Assembly: GCA_023229645.1 (NCBI GenBank)
Contig: JALNYU010000007.1
Coordinates: 62,001 to 126,000, forward strand
DNA: 64,000 bases
Direction: 5' to 3'
Source of the DNA: Nevskia sp.
GTDB taxonomy: Bacteria > Pseudomonadota > Gammaproteobacteria > Nevskiales > Nevskiaceae
Position numbers and translations under genes: made by a program. Positions 37,595 through 48,620 of this stretch are shown here, piece after piece; position 1 is the first letter of the stretch, and each line of letters opens with the position of its first letter. A model generated the notes under the pieces. It did not search any database. It was not told the DNA's origin and saw only the letters and a list, made by a program, of their open reading frames with translations.

Positions 37595-37682
37595 TCGCGC
37601 TATCTCCGGCAGCTGCCGCTCGGTAGAATCGCCTCCCCCTTCGTGAATACGGCACTGCATGGATCGCGGTCTGGAAAGAACT

Positions 37683-37958
37683 ATGTCCCTATCGAAAAGC
37701 ACCTATACCGTCGAACCCAAACCGCTTGGTCATTCGGTTGCCGAGTGCATGGACGAATACTTCCGTACGCTCAACGGCCACACGCCAAAAACGCTGAATC
37801 TGTATGAAACGGTGCTAGAACAAATCGAACCGCCGCTGCTGCGGGCAACGCTGCAGTATTGCGACGGCAATCAATCCCGGGCGGCAGAATTGCTCGGCTT
37901 GAACCGCGCGACGCTGCGCAAAAAGCTGACTCAGTACAAAATCGGCCGCGCGCGCTAA
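37683..37958 (+). CDS. fis: Nucleoid-associated regulator Fis
   Basis: A small DNA-bending protein that shapes the nucleoid and activates rRNA and other promoters. The C-terminal helix-turn-helix is clear: [29 protein letters not shown]; the core helices before it ([28 protein letters not shown]) match Fis. The ATG at 37683 has GGAAAG four bases upstream and gives 91 residues; an upstream ATG at 37659 lacks such a site. In enterobacteria fis follows dusB; here, as in other gammaproteobacteria, it lies between prmA and purH. Confidence 0.94.
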   Translation: MSLSKSTYTVEPKPLGHSVAECMDEYFRTLNGHTPKTLNLYETVLEQIEPPLLRATLQYCDGNQSRAAELLGLNRATLRKKLTQYKIGRAR

Positions 37959-38025
37959 TCCCCTGCCCTCGGCGCCGCCGAGTGCGGTGCTATCGGGCTT
38001 GCCAATTCAAAGAAAGACCGCCGCC

Positions 38026-39603
38026 ATGCTGACCCCGCGCCGCGCCCTGCTGTCCGTCTCCGATAAAACCGGCATCGTCGAACTCGCCCGTGCGCTTGCG
38101 GCGCGCGGAGTCGAGCTTCTCTCGACCGGCGGCACCTACAAGATGCTGAGCATGGCCGGCATCGCGGCGCGCGAAGTCAGCGAGGTCACCGGCTTTCCGG
38201 AGATCATGGATGGCCGGGTAAAAACCTTGCACCCGAAAATCCACGGCGGCCTCCTCGGTCGCCGCGGTATCGATGACGACGTCATGCGGACGCACGACAT
38301 CGCGCCGATCGACCTGCTGGTATTAAATCTTTACCCGTTCGAGAAAACGGTGGCACGCGCTGACGTCAGCCTGGAAGATGCGATTGAGAACATCGACATC
38401 GGCGGCCCAGCGATGCTGCGCGCAGCGGCGAAGAATTGGGATGGCGTTGTCGTCCTCACCGCCCCCGAGCAATACGCCGCGCTGCTCACCGAACTCGACA
38501 CACAACACGGAGTGAGCCGCGCGCTGCGCTTCCGCCTCGCGGTTACCGCGTTTAACCACGTCGCGAACTACGACGCCGCAATCAGCGATTTTCTCTCGTC
38601 GCTGACCTTAGACGACGCCTGCAGCCGGATTATCGAACGTGCTGAATTTCCGGCGCAGAGCAACGGCCGCTTCGAGAAAGTATTGGACCTGCGCTACGGC
38701 GAGAACCCGCATCAACACGCCGCGTTCTACCGTGACTTACGGCCGGCGCCGGGCACGCTCGCAACCTTCACCCAGCTACAAGGCAAGGCGCTGAGCTACA
38801 ACAACATCGCCGATGCCGACGCCGCCTGGGAGTGCGCGCGCAGCTTCACCAAGCCGGCTTGCGTGATCGTCAAGCACGCCAACCCCTGCGGCGTCGCCGT
38901 CAGCTTGGAAGGCCCGCTTGCCGCGTACTTACTCGCCTACCAAACCGATCCCACCAGCGCCTTTGGCGGCATCATCGCGTTCAATCGCGAAGTCGACGAC
39001 GCTACCGCCAAGGCGATCGTCGAGCGCCAGTTTGTCGAAGTGTTACTCGCCCACGGTTACAGCGATGCCGCGCTCGCCGTGCTGAACAGCAAGCCCAACG
39101 TGCGCGTATTGGCGATCCCGCCCGGCGCGGGCCATAACACGCACGACACGAAGCGCGTTGGCTCCGGGCTACTGATCCAGACCGCCGATACGCGCATGAT
39201 CGACGTTGCCGAACTCAAAGTTGTCACCCGCCGCGCGCCGACGGAAGCCGAACTGCACGACCTCGTCTTCGCCTGGAAAGTCGCAAAGTTCGTGAAGTCG
39301 AACGCCATCGTTTACGCCAAGAATCGTCAGACCATCGGCGTCGGCGCCGGCCAAATGAGCCGAGTCTATTCGGCCAAAATCGCTGGCATCAAAGCCGCGG
39401 ACGAGAAACTCACGGTCGCCGGATCGGTCATGGCCAGCGATGCCTTCTTCCCGTTCCGTGATGGCATTGATGCCGCCGCTGCGGCCGGCATCGTCGCCGT
39501 AATCCAACCCGGCGGCTCAATGCGCGACAACGAAGTAATTGCCGCCGCTGACGAAGCCGGCATGGCGATGGTATTCACCGGCGTCCGCCATTTTCGGCAT
39601 TAA
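38026..39603 (+). CDS. purH: Bifunctional AICAR transformylase / IMP cyclohydrolase
   Basis: Catalyses the last two steps of IMP synthesis. The N-terminal cyclohydrolase domain shows [48 protein letters not shown] and NLYPFE; the C-terminal transformylase has [41 protein letters not shown] (the KH pair), [14 protein letters not shown] and [21 protein letters not shown]. The ATG at 38026 gives 525 residues, as in E. coli (529). It is the last gene of the plus-strand housekeeping run; purD, often next, is absent. Confidence 0.97.
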   Translation: MLTPRRALLSVSDKTGIVELARALAARGVELLSTGGTYKMLSMAGIAAREVSEVTGFPEIMDGRVKTLHPKIHGGLLGRRGIDDDVMRTHDIAPIDLLVLNLYPFEKTVARADVSLEDAIENIDIGGPAMLRAAAKNWDGVVVLTAPEQYAALLTELDTQHGVSRALRFRLAVTAFNHVANYDAAISDFLSSLTLDDACSRIIERAEFPAQSNGRFEKVLDLRYGENPHQHAAFYRDLRPAPGTLATFTQLQGKALSYNNIADADAAWECARSFTKPACVIVKHANPCGVAVSLEGPLAAYLLAYQTDPTSAFGGIIAFNREVDDATAKAIVERQFVEVLLAHGYSDAALAVLNSKPNVRVLAIPPGAGHNTHDTKRVGSGLLIQTADTRMIDVAELKVVTRRAPTEAELHDLVFAWKVAKFVKSNAIVYAKNRQTIGVGAGQMSRVYSAKIAGIKAADEKLTVAGSVMASDAFFPFRDGIDAAAAAGIVAVIQPGGSMRDNEVIAAADEAGMAMVFTGVRHFRH

Positions 39604-39640
39604 GGCCGTCGCGCCCTGGCATTTTTTTCGGTGCCCCCAA

Positions 39641-39669
39641 CACGGCAGCAGCATCCCACCGCTGCCGTG
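39641..39669. terminator. Hairpin between convergent purH and cusA
   Basis: CACGGCAGC (39641-39649) and GCTGCCGTG (39661-39669) form a 9-bp perfect stem with an 11-base loop in the 74-bp convergent gap. A T-run at 39622-39628 lies before it on the plus strand. It fits a bidirectional transcript end, although neither strand has a U-tract directly after the stem. Confidence 0.4.
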
Positions 39670-39677
39670 GAAGTCGC

Positions 39678-42600
39678 TTAGCTTGAAGCCGGTAAGCCGC
39701 GCCGCCGTATCAGCAAATACGCGGCCGGCAATACAAACATCGATAACAGCGGCGCGCTGATCATGCCGCCGACCATCGGCGCGGCGATGCGTCGCATCAC
39801 TTCGGCGCCAGTGCCGCCGCCGAGCAAAATCGGCAGCAGGCCGGCGACGATCACCGCCACCGTCATCGCTTTCGGCCGCACCCGCAGCACCGCGCCTTCA
39901 ACGATGGCCGCAGTCAGACTTTCGCGCGTCAGCGCCGCGCCGCGTTTGGCAATCGCCTGATCGAGATAGATCAACATAATCACGCCGAACTCGGCGGCAA
40001 CGCCGGCCAGCGCGATAAAGCCGACCGCTGAGGCGATCGATAAGTTGTAACCCAGCGCCAACAACAACCACAGCCCGCCGGTCAGCGCAAACGGCAGCGT
40101 CGCCATGATCAACAACGCTGGCGTGAAGCGTTGGAAGGTCAGATACAGCAGCAGCAGAATGATGCCGAGCGTGAACGGCACCACCAGTTGCAGCTTGCGC
40201 GCCGCCCGTTCCAGATATTCAAATTGGCCGGACCAAGTAATCGAATAACCCAGCGGCAGCTGTACCTGCTCACGCACCGCCCGTTGCGCTTCGGCCACGT
40301 ACGAGCCGAGATCGCGGCCGGCGATATCGACGTAAACCCAGCCGTTCAAACGCGCGTTTTCGCTTTTCAACTGCGGCGGGCCATCGGTCACGACCAAGTC
40401 CGCAACGTCGCCGAGCGTTACAGTGGCGCCGTTGGCGGTGACGATCGGCAAGAGCCGCAGCTTCGATACCGAATCGCGTAATTCGCGCGGATAGCGCAGG
40501 TTGATCGGGAAGCGCTGCAGGCCTTCGATGGTCTCGCCAACGTTGTCGCCGCCGATCGCCAACGCCACCACTTGTTGGATGTCGGCGATGCTCAAGCCGA
40601 AGCGCGCCGCGCGTAGGCGATCCGGCCGCACTTCGATATAGCGGCCGCCGTGCACGCGCTCCGCATACGCCGAACGGGTACCGGGTAACGCTTTCAGCAC
40701 CGGTTCGATCTGCGCACCGATCTGCTCGATCACTTTTAAATCCGGCCCGGCGATCTTGATGCCGACCGGGCTTTTGATGCCGGTGGAGAGCATGTCGATC
40801 CGGTTCCGAATCGGCTGCACCCAGAGGTTGGCGAGACCAGGGATTTGCAGCGCCGCGTTCATTTCGGTGATCAGTTCGTCCTGCGACTTCTGCACCGGCC
40901 ATTCCGAGCGCGGCTTGAACCGGATTGTGGTTTCGAACATTTCGAGCCCGGCGGGATCGGTCGCGCTCTCAGCCCGGCCGGCTTTGCCGAACACGCGCTC
41001 TACTTCTGGAAACTGCATGATGAGTTTGTCGGTTTGCTGCATCAGCTGCGCCGCTTTGTCGGCGGAAAGCCCCGGCAACGCGGACGGCATGTAGAGCAAA
41101 TCGCCCTCGACCAGCGGCGGCATGAACTCGCTGCCCAAGCGGCTTAGCGGGATCAGTGCCGAGACCAGCACTAGCGCCGACACCAACACCGTTGCCCACG
41201 GCCAGCGCAGCACCGCATCCAACAGCGGTCGATACAGCGCGATCAACATTCGATTCAGCGGATTGCGGTGCTCGTCTGGAATCCGGCCGCGAATGAAATA
41301 GAACATCAACACCGGAATCAGCGTTACCGATAAACCCGCCGCCGCAGCCATCGCGTAAGTTTTAGTCAACGCCAACGGACCAAATAACTTGCCTTCCTGC
41401 GCTTCGAGCGTGAATACCGGCAAAAAGCTCAACGTGATAATCAGCAAGCAGAAAAACAGCGCCGGGCCGACTTCAATCGCGGCTGCGGTGATGATGCTGG
41501 CGCGCTGCTCAACGCTCAACGCCTCGCCTTGCTCCGACATTTTACGCGCAGCCTCGAGATGCTTATGGGCGTTTTCGATCATGACCACAGCGGCGTCGAC
41601 CATCGCCCCAATCGCGATGGCGATGCCACCGAGCGACATGATGTTGGCGTTCACACCCTGCCATTGCATCACCGTAAACGCGGCCAAGATGCCGAGCGGC
41701 AGGCTGACAATCGCAACGAACGCCGAGCGCAGATGAAATAGAAACAGCGCGCAGACTAGGGTGACGACGATGAATTCTTCGATCAGCCGATCACGCAAAG
41801 TACCGACTGAACTCAAAATCAGCTCGGAGCGATCATAAGTCGGAACGATCTCGACGCCTTCCGGCAACCCGACGGCGAGGCTGGCAATCTTGGCTTTGAC
41901 AGCGCGGATTGTCTCCAGCGCGTTCTTGCCCGAGCGCATGACGATGACGCCACCGACGGCCTCGCCTTTGCCGTCTAATTCGGAAATGCCGCGGCGTATT
42001 TCCGGGCCGATCTGCACCCGCGCGATATCGCCGAGCAGCACCGGCGTTCCGGCCGCCCCGAGCCCCACCGGCACCGCGCGAAAATCATCGAGCGTTTTTA
42101 AATAGCCGGTTGCACGCACCGCGTACTCGGCTTCACCGAGTTCCAATACCGCGCCGCCGGCTTCGTTGTTGTTGTCGCGCAGTGCCTGCACCACCCGGGC
42201 AATTGGAATACCGAACGCGCGCAGCCGGTCGGGATCGAGCACGATTTGATACTGCTTAACGAAACCGCCGACGCTGGCCACTTCGGCGACGTTCGGCACG
42301 CTTTTCAGCTCGTACTTGAGAAACCAATCCTGCAGCGCACGCAGCTGAGAAATATCGTAGCGGTGGTTTTTATCGACCAAGGCGTATTCGAAAATCCAGC
42401 CGACGCCGGTCGCGTCCGGCCCTAGCGCGGGCTTGGCGTTCGGCGGCAGTCGACCACTGACTTGATTCAGATACTCCAGCACTCGCGACCGCGCCCAGTA
42501 GAGATCCGTTTTGTCGTCGAAAATCACGTAGACGTAGGAGTCGCCGAACAGCGAATAACCGCGCACCGTGCGCGCGCCGGGCACAGACAGCATCGTCGTC

Positions 42601-42809
42601 GTCAGCGGATACGTGACCTGATCTTCGACCACCTGCGGCGCTTGGCCCGGGAACGTGGTACGGATAATGACTTGGGTATCGGAGAGGTCCGGAATCGCGT
42701 CCAGCGGCGTCGTCAGCGTCGCGTGCACGCCCCAGAGGCTCAGCAGTGCGGTAACCATCAACACCAAGACTCGGTTGCCGATCGCCCAACGAATAACGTG
42801 GGCGATCAC
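39678..42809 (-). CDS. cusA: Copper/silver-exporting RND pump, inner-membrane transporter (CusA type)
   Basis: Proton-driven heavy-metal efflux pump, 1043 residues with twelve hydrophobic segments. It is close to CusA: the metal-relay methionines that in E. coli are M573, M623 and M672 are all kept in the corresponding blocks [23 protein letters not shown] and [18 protein letters not shown], which points to Cu(I)/Ag(I) rather than Zn/Co/Cd. [13 protein letters not shown] in TM4 is also typical of HME-RND proteins. It is the last gene of an operon; its ATG overlaps the cusB stop by 4 bp. Confidence 0.95.
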   Translation of the reverse strand: MIAHVIRWAIGNRVLVLMVTALLSLWGVHATLTTPLDAIPDLSDTQVIIRTTFPGQAPQVVEDQVTYPLTTTMLSVPGARTVRGYSLFGDSYVYVIFDDKTDLYWARSRVLEYLNQVSGRLPPNAKPALGPDATGVGWIFEYALVDKNHRYDISQLRALQDWFLKYELKSVPNVAEVASVGGFVKQYQIVLDPDRLRAFGIPIARVVQALRDNNNEAGGAVLELGEAEYAVRATGYLKTLDDFRAVPVGLGAAGTPVLLGDIARVQIGPEIRRGISELDGKGEAVGGVIVMRSGKNALETIRAVKAKIASLAVGLPEGVEIVPTYDRSELILSSVGTLRDRLIEEFIVVTLVCALFLFHLRSAFVAIVSLPLGILAAFTVMQWQGVNANIMSLGGIAIAIGAMVDAAVVMIENAHKHLEAARKMSEQGEALSVEQRASIITAAAIEVGPALFFCLLIITLSFLPVFTLEAQEGKLFGPLALTKTYAMAAAAGLSVTLIPVLMFYFIRGRIPDEHRNPLNRMLIALYRPLLDAVLRWPWATVLVSALVLVSALIPLSRLGSEFMPPLVEGDLLYMPSALPGLSADKAAQLMQQTDKLIMQFPEVERVFGKAGRAESATDPAGLEMFETTIRFKPRSEWPVQKSQDELITEMNAALQIPGLANLWVQPIRNRIDMLSTGIKSPVGIKIAGPDLKVIEQIGAQIEPVLKALPGTRSAYAERVHGGRYIEVRPDRLRAARFGLSIADIQQVVALAIGGDNVGETIEGLQRFPINLRYPRELRDSVSKLRLLPIVTANGATVTLGDVADLVVTDGPPQLKSENARLNGWVYVDIAGRDLGSYVAEAQRAVREQVQLPLGYSITWSGQFEYLERAARKLQLVVPFTLGIILLLLYLTFQRFTPALLIMATLPFALTGGLWLLLALGYNLSIASAVGFIALAGVAAEFGVIMLIYLDQAIAKRGAALTRESLTAAIVEGAVLRVRPKAMTVAVIVAGLLPILLGGGTGAEVMRRIAAPMVGGMISAPLLSMFVLPAAYLLIRRRGLPASS

Positions 42810-44047
42810 GGCTGCACCTCCGCCGAGCCGCCGAGCCGGTCCAAGGCGCCGCGCAGACTGGCTTCGGAGTCGATCAAGAATTGGCCCGACGCGACCACAT
42901 CATCGCCCGCTTTTAAGCCTTCGAGGATCTCGATACGATCACCCGCTTCCATGCCAGTACGCACCAACACCGGCCGGAAGCGGCTTAAATCTTCGGCCAG
43001 CAAAACAACCGTGCGTTGGCCGGTTTTGATCACGGCTTCGCTCGGCACCGTCAGCACGCCATCGCGCCCGGCGGCGTTCAACTGCATCGCGCCGTACATG
43101 CCGGGGCGCAGCTTGCCGTCCTTGTTTTCCAACCGCAGCCGCAGCTTCTGCGTGCGCGTAGTTGGGTTTAACTCCGGGTAGACGTAATCGACCTTGCCAG
43201 CAAACCGTTCGCCGGGCCAAGCCGGGACTTCGGCGCTGGCCGTGTCGCCGGCTTTGATCCACGCCGCTTGCGCTTCCGGCACTTCGGCTTCGAGCCAAAC
43301 GGTTGATAAATCGGCGAGCTGGAACAGCATCATGCCCGGCTGCACGGCCGAGCCCAGCCGCGCGCCGAGTTCCATGACGTAGCCATCGAACGGCGCGTAA
43401 TAGGACACGCGCCGCTCAGCAACGCCGCTATCGGCAACGCGCGCGATCTGCCCCGGCGACAATCCGAACAAACTGAGCCGCGCCCGCGCAGCGGTTTTGA
43501 GTCCTTCGTCGCCGGATCGCTGCGCCAGCAGGAACTCCTGCTGCGCGGCAAGTAGATCGGGCGCATAAACCGCGGCGAGCAACGCACCGCGCCGCACCGG
43601 ATCACCGGCCGCGCGTACCGCTAACTGCTCAACCCAGCCGGCGGCACGCACCTGCACGACTTCGATCCGATGCTCATCGACAGCAACGACGCCGACACTG
43701 CGAACTTCGCGCGCCATGCGCCCAACTTCGGCCTTTGCGAGGCGTACGCCAAGATTCTGCGCAACGCGCGGATCAATCCGGAACGCGCCGTCGGCAGCGC
43801 CTGCGTCCGGGGCATCGTCAGCGTATTTCGGCACCAGCTGCATGTCCATGAACGGGGACTTGCCCGGTTTATCGAAGCGCTGGTCGGGCACCATCGGGTC
43901 GTACCAGTAGAGCGCGGCGCGCGCGTCGGTCGTGCTTGCGGCGGTTGGGCCGCCGGGCGTTTGCAAGCGCCAATAGCCGTAACCACCGCCGAAGATCGCA
44001 AGCAACAAAACAACAGCACCGAGCACTTTTAGCCAAGCTGATTTCAT
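42806..44047 (-). CDS. cusB: Copper/silver efflux periplasmic adaptor subunit (CusB type)
   Basis: Membrane-fusion protein linking CusA to the outer-membrane channel. The N-terminal anchor ([19 protein letters not shown]) is followed by the metal-binding segment [20 protein letters not shown] with MDMQLVP, whose methionines correspond to the Cu(I)-binding residues of CusB. Then come the barrel-sandwich and helical-hairpin regions ([21 protein letters not shown]) and beta-barrel/MP domains ([18 protein letters not shown]). It is 413 residues. It overlaps cusC upstream and cusA downstream by 4 bp each, so the three are translationally coupled. Confidence 0.94.
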   Translation of the reverse strand: MKSAWLKVLGAVVLLLAIFGGGYGYWRLQTPGGPTAASTTDARAALYWYDPMVPDQRFDKPGKSPFMDMQLVPKYADDAPDAGAADGAFRIDPRVAQNLGVRLAKAEVGRMAREVRSVGVVAVDEHRIEVVQVRAAGWVEQLAVRAAGDPVRRGALLAAVYAPDLLAAQQEFLLAQRSGDEGLKTAARARLSLFGLSPGQIARVADSGVAERRVSYYAPFDGYVMELGARLGSAVQPGMMLFQLADLSTVWLEAEVPEAQAAWIKAGDTASAEVPAWPGERFAGKVDYVYPELNPTTRTQKLRLRLENKDGKLRPGMYGAMQLNAAGRDGVLTVPSEAVIKTGQRTVVLLAEDLSRFRPVLVRTGMEAGDRIEILEGLKAGDDVVASGQFLIDSEASLRGALDRLGGSAEVQP

Positions 44048-45339
44048 TGTTCTTCTCCGTGTGCCGAGGCGCCGAGGTAGCGCAGTTGCAGCGCGTGTTT
44101 GGCGCGATCGGTTTCGAGTTCTAGGCGCCGCAACTGCACATCAAGCAGTGCGCGGCGCGCATCGAGCACCGCGCCGAGGCTACCGGTGCCGGCGCCCCAC
44201 GCCAGTTGCGCGGCATCAATCCGGGCCTGCGCCTCGGGCAAAATGGTTTCGTCGAACCGCGCGAGCCGGCCCTTGAGCAAGATCCAGTCGCCGTAGTTCA
44301 ATCGCAGCTCGGCGGCGTGCTGGCGGAAGTCGTCTTCGCGCAGTTGCTCGGCGCGGTCGAGCTCAGACAAGCGCGCGGCCAGATCTCGGTTCTGGCGATT
44401 CGCGGTGAAAATCGGTAAGTCGATGCCGATCTGCAAGTTCACGTAATCGCTGAACGACGGCCGGTAACCGTAACCAAGCTCAACACTTAAATCCGGCTTG
44501 AACGCTTGCTTTGCCAACGCCACACCGGCCTGGGCGACATCGACCTCTTTGGCCGCGATGCCGATATGCGGATGGCTCCGCAAGCCCTGCATCAGCTCGC
44601 CGAGCGGCCGCGGCTCGGGCCAATCCGGGAGCCGCTCCGGCAGCGGCCGATCCGCCGCCTCGCCCAACCAGCGCGACAACAAACTGCGGGCGTGGGCGCT
44701 GTCTTGCTCCAGCTTGGCAATTTCATCGCGAATCAACGCCAGCGCTACGCGCGCAGTGCGAACCTCGGCTTGGCTATTGCGGCCGTTGCTGTAGCCAATT
44801 TGCACGGTCTCGGCTTGCAGCGCGGCTTCACGCTCGGTGGCCAGCGCCAGTTCGCGCGCGCGTTGCGGCAACCAGACTTCGACCCAGGCCAAGCCGGCAT
44901 CGCGTTCTAACATCAGCTGATCAGTCACCAGCTCGCGCTCGGCGCGCTCGGCCTCGGCTTCAGCGCGGGCGCTACGCAAGCGCAGCTTGTTACCGCGCGG
45001 CAGGTCTTGGCTAATGCCAATGTTGAACTGGGTATCAGTTTCGCGCCGCAGCGTGCCGATATCGGCGCCGGTGACGGTGAGATCGGCAATGCCCCCTTTC
45101 AGCTTGGGATCCGGCAACTGGCCGGCCGAAACGGCGCTTTGCCGAGCGGCAACAACCGCCGCCGCCTGCGCCTGTAACAGCGGTTGATGGTCTAGCGCCA
45201 AACGACGCGCTTCCACCAACGTTAGCAGCGGTGCGGCGGGATCTGGCGCGCTGCCATAGGTTTCTTCAGCGCCTGCCTGGGCAGTGAGCAATAGCGCGGT
45301 GGCCGCCGTAATCGGCAGCCAATATCGTTGAATCAACAT
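44044..45339 (-). CDS. cusC: Outer-membrane efflux channel (TolC/CusC family)
   Basis: Forms the outer-membrane tunnel for the efflux complex. Signal peptide MLIQRYWLPITAATALLLTAQAGA-type, then two OEP repeats: TLVEARRLALDHQPLLQAQAA with SAGQLPDPKLKGGI, and VAQAGVALAKQAFKPDLSVELGYG. No lipobox is present, unlike E. coli CusC. I chose the ATG at 45339 because GGAG lies six bases upstream; the ATG at 45351 has nothing comparable. It is 431 residues long and is preceded by the CopL-like gene 68 bp upstream. Confidence 0.9.
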   Translation of the reverse strand: MLIQRYWLPITAATALLLTAQAGAEETYGSAPDPAAPLLTLVEARRLALDHQPLLQAQAAAVVAARQSAVSAGQLPDPKLKGGIADLTVTGADIGTLRRETDTQFNIGISQDLPRGNKLRLRSARAEAEAERAERELVTDQLMLERDAGLAWVEVWLPQRARELALATEREAALQAETVQIGYSNGRNSQAEVRTARVALALIRDEIAKLEQDSAHARSLLSRWLGEAADRPLPERLPDWPEPRPLGELMQGLRSHPHIGIAAKEVDVAQAGVALAKQAFKPDLSVELGYGYRPSFSDYVNLQIGIDLPIFTANRQNRDLAARLSELDRAEQLREDDFRQHAAELRLNYGDWILLKGRLARFDETILPEAQARIDAAQLAWGAGTGSLGAVLDARRALLDVQLRRLELETDRAKHALQLRYLGASAHGEEQ

Positions 45340-45407
45340 GAACGACTCCAAACCAACGGGTTACGGGCGCGCAGCAAAATGCGGGCGCCAGAGAAATGCC
45401 GGCGGAG

Positions 45408-45791
45408 TCAGGCGATTGGCGGGCGCAGCGGATGCGGCAATTCAGCCGCGATGAAACCTGATGCCGACTCCGGCAGCGCCGGGAGCAGCAATGACGTAAC
45501 GAAGCTCAACATCGCACTCGCTGGGAGCAGCGACAGCCCATTGCAGGCCAACGCACACAGGCATTTGCCGCCAGCACAGCACGGACAATGGGCGGACATC
45601 ATCGCGTGGCCGGGCGAGGCCATCATCTTCATTGCCATCGGCGCCGTCGCCGTGTGCATCGCGCAGGGCATCGCCGCGCCCTGCGACTGCGTCGGGGCAA
45701 TCGCGGCCGATACGCTCTCCTGCCACAGCAGGCTCAGGATGAGCAGCAGCGTGGCCAGCGTACGGCGGGTGGGGCAGAGTCGGCGCAGCAT
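45408..45791 (-). CDS. CopL-like Cys/His/Met-rich copper-associated protein
   Basis: 127 residues with a signal-like hydrophobic N-terminus (LATLLLILSLLWQESVSA). The middle is dense in metal ligands: MPCAMH, MAMKMM, GHAMMSAHCPCCAGGKC and LCALACNG. This layout matches the small CopL-type proteins encoded before copper-resistance genes in Xanthomonas and relatives, which are needed for copper-responsive expression. A periplasmic copper-binding or sensing role is therefore inferred. Its ATG starts on the base directly after the stop of the aldehyde dehydrogenase gene, and cusC follows 68 bp downstream. Confidence 0.75.
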   Translation of the reverse strand: MLRRLCPTRRTLATLLLILSLLWQESVSAAIAPTQSQGAAMPCAMHTATAPMAMKMMASPGHAMMSAHCPCCAGGKCLCALACNGLSLLPASAMLSFVTSLLLPALPESASGFIAAELPHPLRPPIA

Positions 45792-47243
45792 TTAGACGAG
45801 TTTAATCAGCCAATCGATGATCTTGCGCATCATGCCGGTATACGGCGGGAAAAACAGCTTGGCCAGCATAAACTGTGTTCGAATAACTGCTCGCTCGTGG
45901 CTAAATGTCCGGAATCCGTAGTGGCCGTGGGCGTTACCCATGCCGGAATTGTTGACGCCACCGAACGGCAAATTACCGTGCACGAATTGCACTACGGTGT
46001 GGTTGATGCAGGTGCCGCCAGCCGAAGTTTGCTTGAGTAAGCGCTGAATGTTGGCTTCGGTCTGGCTCCAGATATAGAGCGCCAGCGGCTTCGGCTCGGC
46101 GTTGATGCGGGCGATGACGTTCTCCAAGCGGTCGAAACCGATGATCGGCAACAACGGTCCGAAAATCTCTTCGGACTGGATCCGCGCGTCGTCGGGAATA
46201 TCGCCAAGCAACGTCGGCGCGATGTAATGCTCGGCCTGATTCACCGCGCCACCTGCCAATACTTTCGCGCCGCGGGCGGTGGCGTCATCTAACAAGCCTT
46301 TCAGGCGTGCCGTGTGCCGCTCGTTAACGATACGCGCCAAATACGGGCTGTTCTGCTGCGCCGCTGCATCAGCGCCGTAACTGTCCGCGAGCGCTTTCTG
46401 GCATTCAGCAACAAACGCTGTTTTTATCGTGTTATCAACATAAACATGATCCGGGGCGATACAGGTCTGGCCGTTATTGGTGAACTTGCCCCAAAGGATG
46501 GTTCGCGCGGCCAGACGAACATCGGCGCTGGCATCGACGACGGTCGGGCTTTTGCCGCCCAGTTCCAAGGTCACGCTGGTCAAATGTTTTGCGGCCGCCG
46601 CCATCACCAGCTTGCCGATTGCCGGTGAGCCGGTGAAAAAAATATGGTCAAACGGTAACTCCAGCAGCGCCGCGGATACGCGGGCATCGCCTTCAACAAC
46701 CGTAACCTCGTTCTCTGCAAATACCTCTTTCACCAGCCGCCCCAGCAGCGCCGAATTGGCGGGCGTCATCTCGGACGGTTTCAAAATCACTGCATTGCCT
46801 GCCGCGACCGCAGAAATCAGCGGCCCGAGACTTAAGTTGACCGGGTAGTTCCACGGCGAAATGATCAGACAGCGTCCGCGCGGCTCGTACTGCACCCAGG
46901 CCTTTAGACCCAAGCTCGTGCGTGACGGCCAAACCCGCGTCGGCTTCGCCCAAGCGCGGAGTTTGCGAATGGCGTCATTTGCTTCGGCGATGACCGGCAT
47001 AATTTCGGTCAGCTCGACTTCAGCCGGCGGCTTTCTGAAATCGGCTTCGCCCGCGTTCAGAAAATCAGCGCGATGCGCGAGCACGGCAGCTTTCAGTTTC
47101 TTGATTTTGGCGATGCGTTCAGCAACCGTCGATTGGCGCAAGCCGAGCGCCACTGGGCCTTGCGCGTCGAAACGTTCACGGATCGTACTGTCAATGACCG
47201 GAGCCGCCGCAGCGGACGGCAGAAAAGAGACGACATTGCTCAT
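45792..47243 (-). CDS. Aldehyde dehydrogenase, coniferyl-aldehyde-dehydrogenase-like
   Basis: NAD(P)-dependent oxidation of aldehydes. Family motifs: IISPWNYPVNLSLGPLISAVAAGNAVILKPSE, catalytic Glu in VTLELGGKSP and catalytic Cys in NNGQTCIAPDHVYV; the C-terminal LPFGGVNNSGMGNAHGHYGFRTFSH is typical of class 3 ALDHs (CalB/AlkH group). The ATG at 47243 has GGAG six bases upstream and gives 483 residues. It directly abuts the CopL-like gene (TAA followed at once by ATG), so it probably shares a transcript with the copper-efflux genes. The natural substrate is unknown. Confidence 0.9.
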   Translation of the reverse strand: MSNVVSFLPSAAAAPVIDSTIRERFDAQGPVALGLRQSTVAERIAKIKKLKAAVLAHRADFLNAGEADFRKPPAEVELTEIMPVIAEANDAIRKLRAWAKPTRVWPSRTSLGLKAWVQYEPRGRCLIISPWNYPVNLSLGPLISAVAAGNAVILKPSEMTPANSALLGRLVKEVFAENEVTVVEGDARVSAALLELPFDHIFFTGSPAIGKLVMAAAAKHLTSVTLELGGKSPTVVDASADVRLAARTILWGKFTNNGQTCIAPDHVYVDNTIKTAFVAECQKALADSYGADAAAQQNSPYLARIVNERHTARLKGLLDDATARGAKVLAGGAVNQAEHYIAPTLLGDIPDDARIQSEEIFGPLLPIIGFDRLENVIARINAEPKPLALYIWSQTEANIQRLLKQTSAGGTCINHTVVQFVHGNLPFGGVNNSGMGNAHGHYGFRTFSHERAVIRTQFMLAKLFFPPYTGMMRKIIDWLIKLV

Positions 47244-47441
47244 CGAACGCTCCGGTTGCACTGGCCAGAGGCCACGTATCCATTCTATTGGACCCAGTAT
47301 AGCGGCGGAGTTCCGATCGTCCGCCTGGAACGGCTGCCTTCCGTTAATTTTATCCCAATAGCGGCATAATCTTTGCCGTTGATCGGCCTATCGCCACGCA
47401 CCGCGCGTAGAATTCTCGCAGCCCTAATGCTCCGTCCCGTA

Positions 47442-48002
47442 ATGAATCTCTCAGAAAAATACACACGTACCGCAATTTTGTTGCATTGGCTGATTGCGCT
47501 GCTGATTCTGGTCAACCTCGTGCTGGTTTGGACGGTCGATTCACTGCCGGAATCGTTCACGCGCGCGATGATCGATACGCACAAATCAGTCGGCATTACG
47601 GTACTGGGCCTGGCGCTAATGCGCATCCTGTGGCGTATTACGCATCGGCCGCCGCAGTTGCCTGCGTTCTACCCGCGTTGGGAAAAATTCGCCGCGCATG
47701 CGGCGCATGGCGTGCTTTATCTGCTGATCTTGGCGCTGCCGATTTCCGGCTGGATGCACGATTCGGCGTGGAAAGACGCGCCAACGCACCCGATGTCTCT
47801 GTACTACCTCATTCCGTGGCCACGCCTTGGCTTTATCACCGGGCTTGATCCCGAGACCAAGGAAGCCATGCATACGCTATTTGGGGAAATCCACGAGCTT
47901 TTCGGCACGATTTTGTACATCGCCGTCGGCCTGCACATCCTTGGTGCGCTGAAGCATCAGTTCATCGACAAGGAAAAAGAGCTACAGCGGATCTTGCCGT
48001 AG
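47442..48002 (+). CDS. Cytochrome b561 family membrane protein
   Basis: A di-heme b-type cytochrome of the inner membrane, 186 residues with four hydrophobic helices. Candidate heme ligands sit in ILLHWLIALLIL, IDTHKSVGITVLGLAL, FAAHAAHGVLYLLILALPISGWM and YIAVGLHILGALKHQFIDKE. Bacterial members (CybB, YceJ-like) move electrons between quinones and periplasmic partners, including superoxide. The ATG at 47442 begins the conserved SEKYTRTA segment; the longer frame from 47373 adds unconserved residues. It is divergent from the aldehyde dehydrogenase with a gap of about 200 bp. Confidence 0.92.
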   Translation: MNLSEKYTRTAILLHWLIALLILVNLVLVWTVDSLPESFTRAMIDTHKSVGITVLGLALMRILWRITHRPPQLPAFYPRWEKFAAHAAHGVLYLLILALPISGWMHDSAWKDAPTHPMSLYYLIPWPRLGFITGLDPETKEAMHTLFGEIHELFGTILYIAVGLHILGALKHQFIDKEKELQRILP

Positions 48003-48069
48003 TGGCCCCGCCGATCTTTCCGCCGAAATGGGCACGAATTGACGTGTTGCGTCAGTTATTAGCCGTGCT

Positions 48070-48372
48070 TTAAGCCGCGTACGACAACGACCGCGACCAT
48101 TGCCGCCCGGTAAGACGGTTAAATAGCTCGACGCCAGCGGCGGTCACCGCATACGACAAACACCGCACTTGCTTGCTATCCAAGCCTTCGTGCATCGCCA
48201 GCAAGCCCTTGCGCGCCAACTCACGCGCGCGTAGCGCTTCGTCCGGCCGCGTATACACCGGCGCACACCAGCGCTCGTTCATTGAGGCCAGCTGAAAGAT
48301 CAGGCGTAGGTCGGCTTCCGATAAATTCGCCCGCGCACTTTCACTCGCTTTTACCTGGGTCTCGTTGTGCAT
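48070..48372 (-). CDS. Small hypothetical protein, possibly DNA-binding
   Basis: 100 residues, soluble, with a GGAG seven bases before the ATG at 48372. The pattern LSEADLRLIFQLASMNER, then ALRARELARKGLLAMHEG and RCLSYAVTAAGVELFNRL resembles the helix–helix–wing spacing of MarR/PadR-like winged helices, but no family motif is certain. It is convergent with the cytochrome b561 gene. Function unknown. Confidence 0.6.
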   Translation of the reverse strand: MHNETQVKASESARANLSEADLRLIFQLASMNERWCAPVYTRPDEALRARELARKGLLAMHEGLDSKQVRCLSYAVTAAGVELFNRLTGRQWSRSLSYAA

Positions 48373-48503
48373 TGCCGATCTCCATGATTTTGTGTGCTTC
48401 GTTACAAGTTCCCAAGCAAAGCCTGTTCCGTTTATTGCCGCAGGCGCTATTCGGATCAGTGACGCAGATAACCGGCCCTAATCTCGATCAATTTGGAATG
48501 CTC

Positions 48504-48540
48504 AAAAAAAACGGGTCAGCATTGCTGCCGACCCGTTTAA
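48504..48540 (-). terminator. Intrinsic terminator of the diheme DHOR gene
   Basis: On the minus strand ACGGGTC pairs with GACCCGT (arms at 48530-48536 and 48511-48517), extended by A/T pairs, and is followed by a run of eight T. It lies about 80 bp beyond the stop codon at 48621 and fits a Rho-independent terminator of that gene. Confidence 0.85.
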
Positions 48541-48620
48541 GTTGATCCCGCTGAAACCTGACTGCTTGGACGGAGCAGTCAGGGTTTTGAAGCTCAGCGA
48601 GGCTTGCTACATCCGCGCAA

